Origin: Mycobacterium noviomagense
GTDB taxonomy: Bacteria; Actinomycetota; Actinomycetes; Mycobacteriales; Mycobacteriaceae
Direction: 5' to 3'
Length of the DNA: 64,000 bases
NCBI RefSeq assembly: GCF_010731635.1
Contig: NZ_AP022583.1
Location: 3,348,001-3,412,000 of the forward strand
The notes beneath the pieces were generated by a model. It was given only the letters and a program-made list of their open reading frames with translations. It ran no database searches and was not told the DNA's origin. Made by a program: the position numbers and the translations under genes. Positions 54,699 to 64,000 of this stretch are shown in pieces (the first letter of the stretch is position 1; every line of letters begins with the position of its first letter).

Positions 54699-56029
54699 GC
54701 ATCCAGCCCGCCACCGCTGCCGCCAAGCGCATCAAAGTCGGCGTCATCGGCGCCGGCTACGTCGGCTTGACCACCGCGGTTTGCCTGGCCGCCAAGGGAA
54801 TCGACACCGTATGCGTCGACAATGATGCTGCCCGGGTCGACCAACTGCGCCAGGGCGGGTCGGTGATCGACGAACCGGACCTCGACGAGCTGTTGTGCAG
54901 CGGCCTGCGGCGTGGCGACCTTCGCTTCACCTGTCACTACGACGATTTGCGCGATCGCGACGTCACGTTCGTATGCGTTCCGACTCCGACCAACGAGGAC
55001 GGCGGCGCCGACCTGCGCGCGGTCGAGCGCGCGGTCGCCGAACTGGCCGACGTGCTGCGGCCGGGCTCGGTGGTCGCGGTGAAATCGACTGTGCCCGTGG
55101 GCACGTGCCGCCGACTAGCCGAACTGCTCAAGACCCGCGGCGTCCACACCGTCGCCAATCCGGAATTCCTGCGTGAAGGTCGTGCCGTGCATGACTTCTG
55201 CCATCCCGAGCGGGTGGTGGTGGGCGCCGCCGACGACGCGCAGCGCCATGACGCCGCTGCGCGAGTCGCTGAGTTGTACGTAGGGGACACCGACACGGTG
55301 TTGCGGATGAGCCTGGAAAGCGCGGAGCTGGCCAAGTACGCCAGCAACGCTTTTCTGGCGGTCAAACTGTCATTCGTCAACTCGCTGGCCGAGTTGTGCG
55401 GCCGTGTCGGCGCCGACATCGGGGATGTCACTGGCTGCATGGGCGCCGATGAGCGGATCGGCCGCCACTTTCTGGCGCCCGGGCCGGGCTGGGGCGGCTC
55501 GTGCCTGCCGAAGGACACCGCGGCGCTGCTGCACACCGGCCGCGCGCACAATGTTGCGCTGAACGAGGTGGACTCGGCGCGGCGCACCAACGTCGCTCAG
55601 GCCGAGCGCATCGCGACCTCGGTGCGGCGCCTGTTGCAGCGTCCGCTCGGTGAACTGAAGATCACCGCGCTCGGCTTGACGTTCAAGGCCGGCACCAGCG
55701 ACGTCCGCGACTCGCCGGCGGTCGCGATCTGTACCGTGCTGCACCGGGCCGGGGCGCAGGTCACCGCCTACGATCCCCGGCTGGACAGCATCGACAGCGC
55801 CCAGCTGCCGGTCGCCATCGCCCGCGATCCGTACGTCGCTGCAAAAGACGCCGACGCCATCCTGGTGTTGACCGAGTGGCCGGAGTTCAGCGAGTTGGAC
55901 TGGGACTCGATTGCGCGGTGCGCGGCCGGCGGCGCCGTCGTACTCGACACTCGCAACATCCTCGACCGCGACGCGGTGAACACCTCAGCGCTGGTCTGCC
56001 TCGGCAACGGCACCGCCTACGGGTACTAA
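54695..56029 (+). CDS. UDP-glucose 6-dehydrogenase
   Basis: The product has 444 residues. The N-terminal NAD motif is GVIGAGYVGLTTAVCLAAKG. CVPTPTNEDGGADL and KSTVPVGT follow. The catalytic cysteine is C270 in GPGWGGSCLPKDTAAL, and the C-terminal domain has TFKAGTSDVRDSPA. It oxidises UDP-glucose to UDP-glucuronate, giving the substrate for the UXS-like enzyme at 45897 or for glucuronosyl transfer. A GDP-mannose or UDP-ManNAc dehydrogenase is less likely but possible. It ends the locus, 129 bp before pyrH. Confidence 0.88.
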   Translation: MSIQPATAAAKRIKVGVIGAGYVGLTTAVCLAAKGIDTVCVDNDAARVDQLRQGGSVIDEPDLDELLCSGLRRGDLRFTCHYDDLRDRDVTFVCVPTPTNEDGGADLRAVERAVAELADVLRPGSVVAVKSTVPVGTCRRLAELLKTRGVHTVANPEFLREGRAVHDFCHPERVVVGAADDAQRHDAAARVAELYVGDTDTVLRMSLESAELAKYASNAFLAVKLSFVNSLAELCGRVGADIGDVTGCMGADERIGRHFLAPGPGWGGSCLPKDTAALLHTGRAHNVALNEVDSARRTNVAQAERIATSVRRLLQRPLGELKITALGLTFKAGTSDVRDSPAVAICTVLHRAGAQVTAYDPRLDSIDSAQLPVAIARDPYVAAKDADAILVLTEWPEFSELDWDSIARCAAGGAVVLDTRNILDRDAVNTSALVCLGNGTAYGY

Positions 56030-56158
56030 GTTGGACGCCGAGCGGGCAGCCACGGCGAAATATCGGCACATTTTTCGCCCTGGTTTCACGTTCGGCGCAG
56101 GCGTTTGGACTAAAGAATTATCCCGGGTCACGCGGGGTGCCCTTATGCGAGGAGTTTG

Positions 56159-56926
56159 ATGAGCGAGCCGCAGCCGCCGGGCAGTCACGGCGCACCGGAC
56201 GACGGCCAGCCGTCGAGCCGGTCGAAATACTCGCGGGTGTTGCTCAAGCTCGGTGGCGAGATGTTCGGCGGCGGCCAGGTGGGCCTGGATCCCGACGTGG
56301 TGGCGCAGGTCGCTCGTCAGATCGCCGAAGTGGTCCGCGACGGCGTGCAGGTCGCGGTGGTCATCGGCGGCGGCAACTTCTTCCGCGGTGCGCAGTTGCA
56401 GCAGCGCGGCATGGAACGCAGCCGATCCGACTACATGGGGATGCTCGGTACCGTCATGAACAGCCTTGCGCTGCAAGACTTTCTGGAGAAGGAAGGCATC
56501 GTCACCCGGGTGCAGACGGCCATCACCATGGGTCAGGTCGCCGAGCCCTACATCCCGCTGCGAGCGCGCCGGCACCTGGAGAAAGGCCGAGTGGTGATCT
56601 TCGGGGCCGGCATGGGGTTGCCGTATTTTTCCACCGACACGACGGCCGCGCAGCGGGCGCTGGAGATCGGCGCGGACGTGGTGCTGATGGCCAAAGCGGT
56701 CGACGGAGTTTTTGCCGAGGACCCGCGGGTCAACCCGAACGCCGAACTGCTCACCGCGATCAGCCACCGCGAGGTCATCGACCGTGGGCTGCGGGTGGCC
56801 GATGCCACCGCGTTCAGCCTCTGTATGGACAATGGCATGCCGATTCTGGTGTTCAACCTGCTGACTGACGGCAATATCGCCCGCGCAGTCGCGGGTGAGA
56901 AGATCGGAACACTGGTCACCACGTAA
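56159..56926 (+). CDS. pyrH: UMP kinase
   Basis: The product has 255 residues. The amino-acid-kinase fold has [50 protein letters not shown] and the TAxT-type region [10 protein letters not shown]. It makes UDP from UMP with ATP. The ATG at 56159 has GGAG upstream; an adjacent TTG is ignored. It marks the return to the M. tuberculosis gene order (Rv2883c). Confidence 0.95.
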   Translation: MSEPQPPGSHGAPDDGQPSSRSKYSRVLLKLGGEMFGGGQVGLDPDVVAQVARQIAEVVRDGVQVAVVIGGGNFFRGAQLQQRGMERSRSDYMGMLGTVMNSLALQDFLEKEGIVTRVQTAITMGQVAEPYIPLRARRHLEKGRVVIFGAGMGLPYFSTDTTAAQRALEIGADVVLMAKAVDGVFAEDPRVNPNAELLTAISHREVIDRGLRVADATAFSLCMDNGMPILVFNLLTDGNIARAVAGEKIGTLVTT

Positions 56927-56935
56927 CGGGGGCCC

Positions 56936-57060
56936 GCGCCGGCGACGATGCAGAGCGTAGCGATGAGGAGGAGCGGCGCAAATGATCCCCGCCGGCGACG
57001 ATGCAGAGCGCGGGGGTCCCCAGCCTGCGAGGGGACGACGAGGAGGAGCGGCGCAGATGA
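56936..57060 (+). repeat. Two-unit MIRU-type repeat between pyrH and frr
   Basis: The block GCCGGCGACGATGCAGAGCG occurs at 56938-56957 and again at 56991-57010. Each copy is followed later by GAGGAGGAGCGGCGCA and an ATGA. The second unit carries an extra GGGGGTCCCC-type insert. Sequence and layout match mycobacterial interspersed repetitive units, which sit between operon genes and carry small open frames. The GAGGAGGAG of the second unit serves as the frr ribosome site, and the ATG of the first unit (56982) is in frame with frr. Confidence 0.75.
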
Positions 57061-57614
57061 TAGAAGAGGCTCTTTTCGACGCCGAGGAGAAAATGGAAAA
57101 GGCGGTTTCGGTGGCCCGTGACGACCTGGCGACCATCCGCACCGGCCGGGCCAACCCGGGCATGTTCTCCCGCATCACGATCGACTACTACGGCGCAAGC
57201 ACCCCGATCACCCAGTTGGCCAGCATCAACGTGCCCGAGGCCCGGCTCGTCGTCATCAAGCCGTACGAGGCCAACCAGCTGCATGCGATCGAGACGGCCA
57301 TCCGCAACTCCGACCTGGGCGTGAACCCCACCAACGACGGCACCCTCATCCGGGTGGCCGTCCCGCAGCTGACCGAAGAGCGCCGCCGGGAGCTGGTCAA
57401 GCAGGCCAGGCACAAAGGCGAGGAAGCCCGGGTGTCGGTGCGCAACATCCGCCGCAAAGCCATGGAGGAACTGCACCGCATCCGCAAGCAGGGCGAGGCC
57501 GGCGAGGATGAGGTGATCCGTGCCGAGAAGGATCTCGAAAAGACCACCCATCAGTACGTCGAGCAGATCGACGACCTGGTCAAACACAAAGAAGGCGAGC
57601 TGCTGGAGGTCTAG
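57057..57614 (+). CDS. frr: Ribosome recycling factor
   Basis: The product has 185 residues, the same as M. tuberculosis Frr. The coiled-coil plus beta-hinge protein has [19 protein letters not shown], the hinge segment and [21 protein letters not shown]. With EF-G it splits post-termination ribosomes. The ATG at 57057 gives [13 protein letters not shown]; the upstream in-frame ATG at 56982 would add 25 residues made by the MIRU repeat and is not the normal start. Confidence 0.95.
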   Translation: MIEEALFDAEEKMEKAVSVARDDLATIRTGRANPGMFSRITIDYYGASTPITQLASINVPEARLVVIKPYEANQLHAIETAIRNSDLGVNPTNDGTLIRVAVPQLTEERRRELVKQARHKGEEARVSVRNIRRKAMEELHRIRKQGEAGEDEVIRAEKDLEKTTHQYVEQIDDLVKHKEGELLEV

Positions 57615-57631
57615 CGGCCGCTCAGCAACCC

Positions 57632-58519
57632 ATGTCCGTGACAGACACTGATACCGGCGCCGGCGGCCCGCACGACAAGACCTCCCGGGCCGGCCGCAAC
57701 CTGCCCGTTGCGATCCTGGTGGGGGCAGCGCTCGGCGGCGGCGTCATCGCCAGCTTGGTATACGCGCGATATGCGTTCGTCGGCATCCTCTCTGCCGGCG
57801 TGCTATTCGGGACGCTCGAGGTCTACCAACGGGTGCGGACCGCCGGGTACGTGATCCCCGTCGTTCCATTGCTAGTCGGCGGCCAAGCCACGCTGTGGCT
57901 GACCTGGCCCTTCAGCACATCCGGCGCTCTGGCCGGTTTCGGTGGCACAGTCGTGGTCTGCATGATGTGGCGGTTGCTGAGCCCGCACGGCCGAACCGCG
58001 GCCACCGAAGCCGAGCCCCCTCCGGCGAACTATCTGCGCGACGTGTCCGTCACCGTCTTCCTGGGTGCCTGGCTTGCGCTGTTCGCGTCGTTCGCGGCGC
58101 TGCTGGTCTACCAGCACGACGGCGCGGGGCGGGTCTTTTCCCTGGCGGTCGGAGTGGTCAGCTCCGACGTCGGCGGGTACGCCGCCGGCGTGCTGTTCGG
58201 CAGGCATCCGATGGTGCCGGCGATCAGCCCGAAGAAAACCTGGGAAGGCCTGGTCGGTTCGCTGGTTTTAGGGGTGGCAGCGACGACCTTGAGCGTGACG
58301 TACCTGGCCGGCAAGCCGTGGTGGATCGGGGCGCTGCTGGGACTGGCCTTGGTCGTCACCGACACGCTGGGCGACCTGGTGGAATCTCAGGTGAAGCGCG
58401 ATCTGGGCATCAAGGACATGGGCAGGCTGCTGCCCGGTCACGGGGGAGTGCTGGACCGGTTCGACGGATTCCTGCCGTCCGCAGTCGTGGCCTGGATCGT
58501 GCTGACGCTGCTGCCCTGA
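57632..58519 (+). CDS. cdsA: Phosphatidate cytidylyltransferase
   Basis: The product has 295 residues. Several transmembrane helices precede the CDS signature near the C-terminus ([13 protein letters not shown] ... [19 protein letters not shown] ... [15 protein letters not shown]). It makes CDP-diacylglycerol for phosphatidylinositol (and so PIM/LAM), cardiolipin and phosphatidylethanolamine. It starts 17 bp after frr. Confidence 0.95.
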   Translation: MSVTDTDTGAGGPHDKTSRAGRNLPVAILVGAALGGGVIASLVYARYAFVGILSAGVLFGTLEVYQRVRTAGYVIPVVPLLVGGQATLWLTWPFSTSGALAGFGGTVVVCMMWRLLSPHGRTAATEAEPPPANYLRDVSVTVFLGAWLALFASFAALLVYQHDGAGRVFSLAVGVVSSDVGGYAAGVLFGRHPMVPAISPKKTWEGLVGSLVLGVAATTLSVTYLAGKPWWIGALLGLALVVTDTLGDLVESQVKRDLGIKDMGRLLPGHGGVLDRFDGFLPSAVVAWIVLTLLP

Positions 58520-58560
58520 GACAGAGCCCGTCCGCCGGGACGTCACACTGGACAGTGATC

Positions 58561-59646
58561 ATGACGCAGCAATTGGTGTTCGATGCGCCCCGGCGCGGAC
58601 TGCCGCCACGGCATTTTGCCGATCTCGACGCGGCCGGGCGTGTCGCCGCCGTCGCGGAGCTCGGCCTGCCGGCCTATCGCGCCAGACAGCTGGCCCACCA
58701 GTACTACGGCCGGCTGATCGCCGACCCGCATCAGATGACCGATCTGCCCGCAGCCGTTCGCGAGCTGGTCGCCACCGCCATGTTCCCCGACCTGCTCACC
58801 GCGGTCCGCGACATCGCGTGCGACGGCGGCCAGACCCGTAAGACCTTGTGGCGGGCCGGCGACGGCACCACGTTCGAGTCGGTGTTGATGCGCTACCCGC
58901 AACGCAACACGGTGTGCATTTCCTCGCAAGCGGGCTGCGGTATGGCGTGTCCGTTCTGCGCGACCGGGCAGGGCGGGCTGACCCGAAATCTGTCGACCGC
59001 TGAGATTCTCGAGCAGGTGCGCGCCGCGGCGGCGGCGCTGCGCGACGACTTCGGTGACCGGTTGTCGAATGTGGTGTTCATGGGCATGGGCGAGCCGCTG
59101 GCCAATTACGCGCGGGTGGTGGCCGCGGTGCGCCGCATCACGGAGCCGTCCGGTTTCGGAATCTCGGCGCGGGCGGTGACGGTGTCGACGGTCGGTCTGG
59201 CGCCGGCGATCCGCAGGCTCGCCGACGAGCGCCTGGCGGTGACGCTGGCGCTGTCGCTGCACGCGCCCGACGACGAGCTGCGCCACACACTGGTTCCGGT
59301 CAACACCCGATGGGACGTAGGCGAGGCGCTAGAGGCGGTCCGCTATTACGCCGACGTGACCGGCAGGCGGGTATCGATCGAATACGCATTGATCCGCGAC
59401 GTCAACGACCAGCCGTGGCGGGCAGATTTGCTGGGCGAGCGGCTGCATCGGGCCCTGGGCCGGCTGGCACACGTCAACCTGATCCCGCTCAACCCGACAC
59501 CGGGCAGCGTCTGGGACGCGAGCCCCAAATCCGTGCAGCAGGAATTCGTACGGCGGGTGCGCAGCAAGGGCATTTCTTGCACGGTGCGCGATACCCGAGG
59601 CCGCGAAATCAGCGCCGCCTGTGGCCAATTGGCCGCGGAGGGCTGA
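58561..59646 (+). CDS. rlmN: 23S rRNA/tRNA adenine-C2 methyltransferase
   Basis: The product has 361 residues. This radical-SAM enzyme has the cluster motif CGMACPFC in [25 protein letters not shown] is the SAM site, and a C-terminal cysteine in ISAACGQL takes part in catalysis. It methylates A2503 of 23S rRNA and A37 of some tRNAs. [13 protein letters not shown] at 58561 is the likely start; the long frame upstream overlaps cdsA. Confidence 0.94.
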   Translation: MTQQLVFDAPRRGLPPRHFADLDAAGRVAAVAELGLPAYRARQLAHQYYGRLIADPHQMTDLPAAVRELVATAMFPDLLTAVRDIACDGGQTRKTLWRAGDGTTFESVLMRYPQRNTVCISSQAGCGMACPFCATGQGGLTRNLSTAEILEQVRAAAAALRDDFGDRLSNVVFMGMGEPLANYARVVAAVRRITEPSGFGISARAVTVSTVGLAPAIRRLADERLAVTLALSLHAPDDELRHTLVPVNTRWDVGEALEAVRYYADVTGRRVSIEYALIRDVNDQPWRADLLGERLHRALGRLAHVNLIPLNPTPGSVWDASPKSVQQEFVRRVRSKGISCTVRDTRGREISAACGQLAAEG

Positions 59647-59650
59647 GCGC

Positions 59651-59941
59651 TTAGCGCAGCCAGCCCCGCCGGCGTCCCCACCAGTCGCGCACCAGGACGA
59701 AAAGCGTCAGTGCCGCGAACGCGATCAGGAACCAGTCCTCGATGTGGCCGACGTGGTTGCCCCGCAGCATGGCCAGCAGGAACACGACGATGACCAGGCC
59801 GGTGATGTGCCATGTCCGGTGGTTGATCTTGCTCCAGCCCCACGCCGCGGATGGCACCTCGGCAGTGTCGACCTCGATGCGACGCTCCACCTCGGTACGA
59901 CGCTCGACCTCGGTACGACGCTCGACCTCGGTACTGACCAC
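59651..59941 (-). CDS. Small two-helix membrane protein (Rv2876-like)
   Basis: The product has 96 residues and starts at a GTG. The N-terminus is a short repeat (TEVERR three times), then VDTAEVPSAAWGWSKINHRTWHI, a membrane helix (VIVVFLLAMLRG), NHVGHIEDWF, a second helix (IAFAALTLFVLVRDWW) and a basic end GRRRGWLR. The part after the repeat is nearly the same as M. tuberculosis Rv2876, as I recall it. Function is unknown. It converges on rlmN with a 4-bp gap. Confidence 0.8.
   Translation of the reverse strand: MVSTEVERRTEVERRTEVERRIEVDTAEVPSAAWGWSKINHRTWHITGLVIVVFLLAMLRGNHVGHIEDWFLIAFAALTLFVLVRDWWGRRRGWLR
59890..59934. repeat. 18-bp tandem repeat in the N-terminus of the Rv2876-like gene
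   Basis: The unit CCTCGGTACGACGCTCGA occurs at 59890-59907 and 59908-59925, followed by a half unit to 59934. The two full copies are identical. In the minus-strand protein each unit encodes six residues (TEVERR). Copy number could vary between strains without breaking the frame. Confidence 0.8.
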
Positions 59942-60038
59942 GTTGACTCCTCAGGGTCGGCGGTTGTTAGCGGAAATTCTGGCATATCCCGGATCGACCA
60001 AGGATGCGCTAGGCGCTACACCAAATGACGCTTGATAC

Positions 60039-60064
60039 GACATCAGAATGATGTCACCATGACA
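60039..60064 (+). promoter_or_regulatory. Overlapping inverted repeats: operator of the RHH regulator
   Basis: GACATCA-GAA-TGATGTC (60039-60055) is a perfect inverted repeat. It overlaps a second one, TGTCA-CCA-TGACA (60052-60064). The array ends 2 bases before the ATG at 60067, whose product ends in a ribbon-helix-helix DNA-binding domain. Such proteins usually bind short repeated palindromes at their own promoter, so autoregulation is likely. Confidence 0.6.
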
Positions 60065-60066
60065 CT

Positions 60067-60537
60067 ATGCATTTGCAGTCGTATGTCGACGCCGTACGGC
60101 ACGAGCTCGACGTCGCCGCTGCGGCCGCCGGGCCAGAGGCGCAGACCCTCGCGGGTCGGCTCAGCACTGCACTGGAGCCGGCGATGCGGCTGGCGCTGCT
60201 GGAGGCCCTGTCGGCGGCTGCCGAAGAGATCACGCGCGAGCTGGCCCCGCGTTCGGTGGAGGTCCGGCTGCGTGGCCGCGAACCCGAGTTCATCGTCACC
60301 GCCCCGCTCGACGAGCCCGCCGAGGACCCGTTCCTCACGGTCGACGGCGGCGGCGGCGGCACCTGGCGGGTGACCCTGCGGTTGCCGGAAGGCCTGCGGG
60401 CGGCTGTCGAATCCGCCGCTCGCCGCGACGGCTCGTCGCTGAACAGCTGGCTGGTCCGCGCCGCAGCTGCCGCGCTGCAATCCACCCGCCAACCCTCGAC
60501 CGCCACTCGTCACCACGTCACCGGCTGGGTGCGCTGA
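60067..60537 (+). CDS. HicB-like ribbon-helix-helix regulator
   Basis: The product has 156 residues. A helical N-terminal part (1-60) and a beta segment (VEVRLRGREPEFIVTAPL) precede a Gly loop and a C-terminal RHH domain ([39 protein letters not shown]). The RHH part is like HicB-type antitoxins, but no HicA/toxin gene is adjacent. It lies behind overlapping palindromes and 20 bp before the DUF4097 gene, so it probably controls both. Confidence 0.78.
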   Translation: MHLQSYVDAVRHELDVAAAAAGPEAQTLAGRLSTALEPAMRLALLEALSAAAEEITRELAPRSVEVRLRGREPEFIVTAPLDEPAEDPFLTVDGGGGGTWRVTLRLPEGLRAAVESAARRDGSSLNSWLVRAAAAALQSTRQPSTATRHHVTGWVR

Positions 60538-60557
60538 CGCCGAACAAAGGAGAACTG

Positions 60558-61319
60558 ATGCCGACATTTCATACCCCGCAACCGATCACGGCGAGCATTC
60601 AAGCCGCTGCTGGTTCAGTCCGGCTCGTCGCGACCGACCGCGACGACACGGTCGCCGAGGTTCGCCCCCATGACCCGTCCCGCCAAGCCGACGTCCGCTC
60701 CGCCGAGGAGGCCCGGATCTCTTATGCCAACGGCAAACTCGCCGTGGCACCGGCTAAACACGGCTTTCTCGGCTACCGCATGGGTGCGGTCGACATCGTC
60801 GTGGAACTCCCGTCGCACTCCAGCGCACAGGTGTCCGTGGCATCCGCCGACGTGCATTCCGACGGCGACCTCGCCGAGTTCCGGTTTGCCTCGGCCAGCG
60901 GCAATCTCGCGTTGCAGTCGATCAGCGGACGGCTCAAGGCGGCCACCTCGTCAGGCAATGTCGACGTCGGCGTCCTCGACGGCGACACCAAGTTCCAGGC
61001 CGCCAGCGGCGCGTTGAGCATCGGCCACCTGCGCGGCCACCTGAAGTCGCAGACCTCGTCCGGCTCGGTCAGCATCGCCGCCGCCGTCAGCGGAGCCGCA
61101 CTGGCCCACACCAGCAGCGGCGCCGTGCAGATCGGCATCCCCGAGGGCACCGCGGCCCAGCTCGACGTCATGACCGGGTCCGGCACCGTCACCAACCGCC
61201 TCGAGCCGTCCGACGGGCCCAAAGAGGGCGAGGAGACACTGCTGGTGCGGGTGCGCACCGGCTCCGGCGACGTCGACATCCACCGGGCGGTGCAGGCACA
61301 CGGCACAATAAATGGGTGA
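60558..61319 (+). CDS. DUF4097 beta-strand repeat protein
   Basis: The product has 253 residues. Repeated short beta units with [31 protein letters not shown] and similar steps form a right-handed beta-helix-like fold (DUF4097/putative adhesin). No signal peptide or membrane segment is seen, so it may be cytosolic. GGAGAA precedes the ATG. Its TGA overlaps the dxr GTG start, so it may affect dxr expression. Function is unknown. Confidence 0.8.
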   Translation: MPTFHTPQPITASIQAAAGSVRLVATDRDDTVAEVRPHDPSRQADVRSAEEARISYANGKLAVAPAKHGFLGYRMGAVDIVVELPSHSSAQVSVASADVHSDGDLAEFRFASASGNLALQSISGRLKAATSSGNVDVGVLDGDTKFQAASGALSIGHLRGHLKSQTSSGSVSIAAAVSGAALAHTSSGAVQIGIPEGTAAQLDVMTGSGTVTNRLEPSDGPKEGEETLLVRVRTGSGDVDIHRAVQAHGTING

Positions 61320-62491
61320 GCAGCCGCCGCATCAAAGTCCTGGTGCTGGGCAGCACCGGCTCGATCGGCACCCAGGCGCTGGAGGTCATCGCCGCTAACC
61401 CGGACCGCTTCGAGGTGGTCGGGCTGGCGGCGGGCGGCGGGCGTCCGGAGCTGCTCGCACAACAGCGCGCCGAGACCGGGGTGACCAACATCGCCGTCAC
61501 CGACGATCAAGCGGCGCAGGCTCTCGGCGACGTCGCCTACCGGGGACCCGATGCGGTCACCCGGCTGATCGACGCCACCGAGGCCGACGTCGTGCTCAAC
61601 GCCTTGGTCGGGGCGCTCGGGCTAAAGCCCACGCTGGCCGCGCTTGCCACCGGGGCTCGGCTGGCCTTGGCCAACAAGGAATCCCTGGTCGCCGGCGGTC
61701 CGCTGGTGCTCAAGGCAGCCAAGCCCGGACAGATCGTGCCCGTCGACTCAGAGCACTCCGCGATGGCGCAGTGCCTACGCAGCGGCGCACCCGACGAGGT
61801 CGCCAAGATCGTGCTCACCGCCTCCGGTGGACCGTTCCGCGGCTGGTCGGCCGCCGAGCTGGAGCACGTCACGCCGCAGCAAGCCGGGGTGCATCCGACC
61901 TGGTCGATGGGACCGATGAACACGCTGAACTCCGCGTCGCTGGTCAACAAAGGCCTTGAGCTGATCGAAACCCATCTGCTGTTCGGCGTTGCCTACGAGC
62001 GCATCGAGGTCGTCGTCCACCCGCAGTCCATCGTGCATTCGATGGTCACGTTCACCGACGGCTCGACCATCGCGCAGGCCAGCCCCCCGGACATGAAGCT
62101 GCCGATCGCCTTGGCACTGGGCTGGCCCGACCGGGTGCCCGGCGCTGCCGCGGCCTGCGACTTCTCCACCGCCTCGCGCTGGGAATTCGAGCCGCTGGAC
62201 AGCGACGTTTTCCCGGCCGTCGAGCTTGCCCGCCGGGCCGGCCGGGCCGGCGGCTGCCTGACCGCGGTCTACAACGCGGCCAACGAAGAAGCCGCGGCGG
62301 CCTTCCTGGCCGGGCGGATCAGCTTTCCCGCGGTCGTGCGCACCATCGCCGACGTGCTGGCCGACGCCGACGAGTGGGCCGCCGAACCCGCTACCGTGGA
62401 TGACGTACTCGACGCGCAGCGCTGGGCCCGGCAACGGGCGCTACGTGCGGTCTCGACGAGCGGTTTAAAGGAGGCGGAGCCCACCCGATGA
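61316..62491 (+). CDS. dxr: 1-deoxy-D-xylulose-5-phosphate reductoisomerase
   Basis: The product has 391 residues and starts at a GTG. The NADPH motif is [23 protein letters not shown], the metal-site [21 protein letters not shown] and [21 protein letters not shown] are all present. It makes 2-C-methyl-D-erythritol 4-phosphate in the MEP isoprenoid pathway. It overlaps the DUF4097 gene before it and rip1 after it, both by 4 bases. ispG of the same pathway follows rip1. Confidence 0.96.
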   Translation: MSSRRIKVLVLGSTGSIGTQALEVIAANPDRFEVVGLAAGGGRPELLAQQRAETGVTNIAVTDDQAAQALGDVAYRGPDAVTRLIDATEADVVLNALVGALGLKPTLAALATGARLALANKESLVAGGPLVLKAAKPGQIVPVDSEHSAMAQCLRSGAPDEVAKIVLTASGGPFRGWSAAELEHVTPQQAGVHPTWSMGPMNTLNSASLVNKGLELIETHLLFGVAYERIEVVVHPQSIVHSMVTFTDGSTIAQASPPDMKLPIALALGWPDRVPGAAAACDFSTASRWEFEPLDSDVFPAVELARRAGRAGGCLTAVYNAANEEAAAAFLAGRISFPAVVRTIADVLADADEWAAEPATVDDVLDAQRWARQRALRAVSTSGLKEAEPTR

Positions 62492-63684
62492 TGTTCGTGA
62501 TCGGCATCGTGGCATTCGCCGTCGCCATCTTGATCTCGGTGGCACTGCACGAGTGCGGCCACATGTGGGCGGCGCGCGCCACCGGCATGAAGGTCCGCCG
62601 CTATTTCGTCGGCTTCGGCCCCACTCTGTGGTCGACTCGGCGCGGCGAGACCGAATACGGCCTCAAGGCCATTCCGGCCGGCGGCTTCTGCGACATCGCC
62701 GGGATGACTGCGGTCGAAGAACTCGCGCCCGACGAACGCGACCGCGCCATGTACAAGCAGAAGACCTGGAAGCGCAGCGCGGTGTTGCTGGCCGGCCCCG
62801 GGATGAACTTCCTCATCGGGCTGCTGCTGATCTACGTCATCGCTGTGGCATGGGGCCTGCCCAACCTGCATCCGTCAACCGCGGCGGTGGTCGGCGAAAC
62901 TGCTTGTGTCCCACCAGAATTGAGCAAGAGCCAGTTCGGACAGTGCACCGATCCCGGCCCGGCGGCCGCGGCCGGCATCCGCGCCGGCGATGTGGTCGTC
63001 AAAGTCGGCAACACCGACGTGCACACGTTCGACGAGATGGCGGCTGCGGTGCGCAAGGTGAACGGCACGGTTCCGTTCGTCATCGAGCGCGGTGGCAAGA
63101 CGCTCACCGTGCCCGTGACCGTCGTCCCCACGCAGCGCTGGGTCGACGGCAAGCCGTCGAAAGTTGGCATGATCGGTGTGGCGCCGAAGACCTACCCGCC
63201 CATGCAGTACAACCCGTTGACTGCCGTGCCCGCGACCTTCGTCTTCACCGGGGACCTGTCCGTCGAGCTGGGCAAGGCGCTGGCCGCGATCCCGACCAAG
63301 GTCGGGGCGTTGGTGCATGCCATCGGCGGTGGCCAGCGCGACCCCGAGACACCGATCAGCGTGGTCGGCGCCACGATCATCGGTGGCGACACCGTCAACC
63401 ACGGGCTGTGGGTGGCGTTCTGGTTCTTCCTTGCCCAGCTGAACTTCATCCTGGGCGCGGTCAACCTGGTGCCGTTGCTGCCGTTCGACGGCGGGCACAT
63501 CGCGATCGCGGTTTACGAGAAGATCCGCAACATGATCCGCTCGGCGCGCGGAATGGTCGCGGCAGCGCCGGTGAACTATCTCAAACTCATGCCGGCAACC
63601 TACGTAGTGTTGGTGCTGGTCGTCGGCTACATGTTGCTGACCGTGACCGCCGATCTGGTCAATCCGATCAGGCTGTTCCAGTAG
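62488..63684 (+). CDS. rip1: Site-2 intramembrane metalloprotease Rip1
   Basis: The product has 398 residues. The first membrane helix carries the zinc motif H21-E22-CG-H25 ([15 protein letters not shown]). A PDZ domain follows (about 120-205; [20 protein letters not shown]), and the second zinc motif is in [12 protein letters not shown] near the C-terminal helices. It cuts membrane-bound anti-sigma factors and so controls SigK, SigL, SigM and SigD regulons in M. tuberculosis. It is coupled to dxr by ATGA. Confidence 0.95.
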   Translation: MMFVIGIVAFAVAILISVALHECGHMWAARATGMKVRRYFVGFGPTLWSTRRGETEYGLKAIPAGGFCDIAGMTAVEELAPDERDRAMYKQKTWKRSAVLLAGPGMNFLIGLLLIYVIAVAWGLPNLHPSTAAVVGETACVPPELSKSQFGQCTDPGPAAAAGIRAGDVVVKVGNTDVHTFDEMAAAVRKVNGTVPFVIERGGKTLTVPVTVVPTQRWVDGKPSKVGMIGVAPKTYPPMQYNPLTAVPATFVFTGDLSVELGKALAAIPTKVGALVHAIGGGQRDPETPISVVGATIIGGDTVNHGLWVAFWFFLAQLNFILGAVNLVPLLPFDGGHIAIAVYEKIRNMIRSARGMVAAAPVNYLKLMPATYVVLVLVVGYMLLTVTADLVNPIRLFQ

Positions 63685-63693
63685 GAGATTGTG

Positions 63694-64000
63694 ATGACCA
63701 CCAGCCTAGGGATGCCGGCGTCGCCGCCGCCGACGCTGTCGCCGCGGCGCAAGACCCGCCAGCTGATGGTCGGCGATGTCGGGGTGGGCAGCGACTACCC
63801 GATTTCGGTGCAGTCCATGTGCACCACGAAAACCCACGACATCAACGCCACCTTGCAGCAGATCGCCGAGCTGACCGCGGCCGGCTGCGACATCGTCCGG
63901 GTGGCCTGCCCCCGCCAGGAGGACGCCGACGCGCTGGCCGAGATCGCGCGGCACAGCCAGATTCCGGTGATCGCCGACATCCACTTTCAGCCGCGCTACA
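63694..64000 (+). CDS. ispG: 4-hydroxy-3-methylbut-2-enyl diphosphate synthase, N-terminal part
   Basis: The frame is open from the ATG at 63694 (behind AGGAG) to the window edge: 102 codons. The sequence contains [40 protein letters not shown] and [13 protein letters not shown], which is the TIM-barrel start of IspG/GcpE. The enzyme uses a 4Fe-4S cluster to make HMBPP in the MEP pathway. A GTG at 63691 is directly adjacent and also possible. The cluster-binding C-terminus is outside the window. Confidence 0.93.
   Translation, partial: MTTSLGMPASPPPTLSPRRKTRQLMVGDVGVGSDYPISVQSMCTTKTHDINATLQQIAELTAAGCDIVRVACPRQEDADALAEIARHSQIPVIADIHFQPRY

Noticed and set aside
56982..57614. frr starting at 56982
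   Set aside because: The extra 25 residues are encoded by the MIRU repeat; the ATG at 57057 gives the conserved 185-residue protein with a strong ribosome site.
60067..61319. HicAB-type toxin-antitoxin pair
   Set aside because: The RHH part is HicB-like, but the partner is a 253-residue DUF4097 beta-repeat protein, not a toxin, and no HicA-like frame lies nearby.

Overview
The window is a high-GC mycobacterial chromosome segment. Gene order and protein sequences follow, on the + strand, the Mycobacterium tuberculosis block that runs from Rv2915c down to Rv2868c. The order is amidohydrolase end, pknI, D-aminoacylase, tetR, dacB2, Rv2910c, rpsP, khpA, rimM, trmD, lppW, rplS, lepB, rnhB, Rv2901c, yraN, comM, dprA, viuB, xerC, M23 protein, rpsB, tsf, amiC, then pyrH, frr, cdsA, rlmN, Rv2876-like, dxr, rip1 and ispG. 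A slow-growing Mycobacterium is likely; the species cannot be named from this alone.

Region 1 (1-29.6 kb) is mostly conserved core. It is interrupted by two nearly identical IS110-family elements (6876-8516 and 10754-12392) that flank rpsP-khpA-rimM-trmD. Both sit in the right arm of the same kind of hairpin (GAGCAGACGC...GCGTCTGCTC), both with a CT dinucleotide at each junction. The non-coding end of each element carries two short segments that match the two halves of the reconstructed hairpin arm, as expected for an IS110 bridge RNA. The second copy has a 2-bp deletion that breaks its transposase. Local differences from M. tuberculosis include an anti-sigma/anti-anti-sigma pair after tetR, and a WS/DGAT, epimerase and GAF-ANTAR group where fdhF/fdhD lie in M. 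tuberculosis. The PknI orthologue has lost its catalytic aspartate.

Region 2 (29.7-42.5 kb) is an accessory stretch of small stress-type and envelope genes: DUF2795, HAD phosphatase, DUF1360, ChaB/Rho-N, PAS-ANTAR, cutinase, PhoU-like, a secreted glycoside hydrolase, SDR, DUF3140, an MPT63-like secreted protein, LPLAT acyltransferase, PAS, CsbD-like and an FAD/Rieske oxidoreductase. Two very short genes also lie here: a 56-residue protein at 36857-37027 and a 53-residue protein made of PPERLTP repeats at 39352-39513.

Region 3 (42.6-56.0 kb) is the most notable part. It is a sugar-envelope locus with a complete-looking set for ADP-D-glycero-D-manno-heptose: GmhA, HldE, and a GmhB-type phosphatase fused to a GT2 glycosyltransferase. 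With these are two GT9 (heptosyltransferase-family) enzymes, an O-carbamoyltransferase, UDP-glucose dehydrogenase, a UDP-xylose-synthase-like epimerase and three more glycosyltransferases. From 46950 to 56029 eight genes run as one array, mostly with ATGA stop/start overlaps, behind a good SigF-type promoter match. The set resembles Gram-negative LPS inner-core synthesis, here in an acid-fast organism. I infer a heptose- and possibly xylose/glucuronate-containing, carbamoylated surface glycan.

Region 4 (56.1-64.0 kb) returns to core genes: pyrH, a MIRU-type repeat, frr, cdsA, rlmN, a small membrane protein, a ribbon-helix-helix regulator with a clear palindromic operator next to a DUF4097 gene, then dxr-rip1-ispG, whose last gene runs off the window. 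No tRNA, rRNA or CRISPR array was seen.
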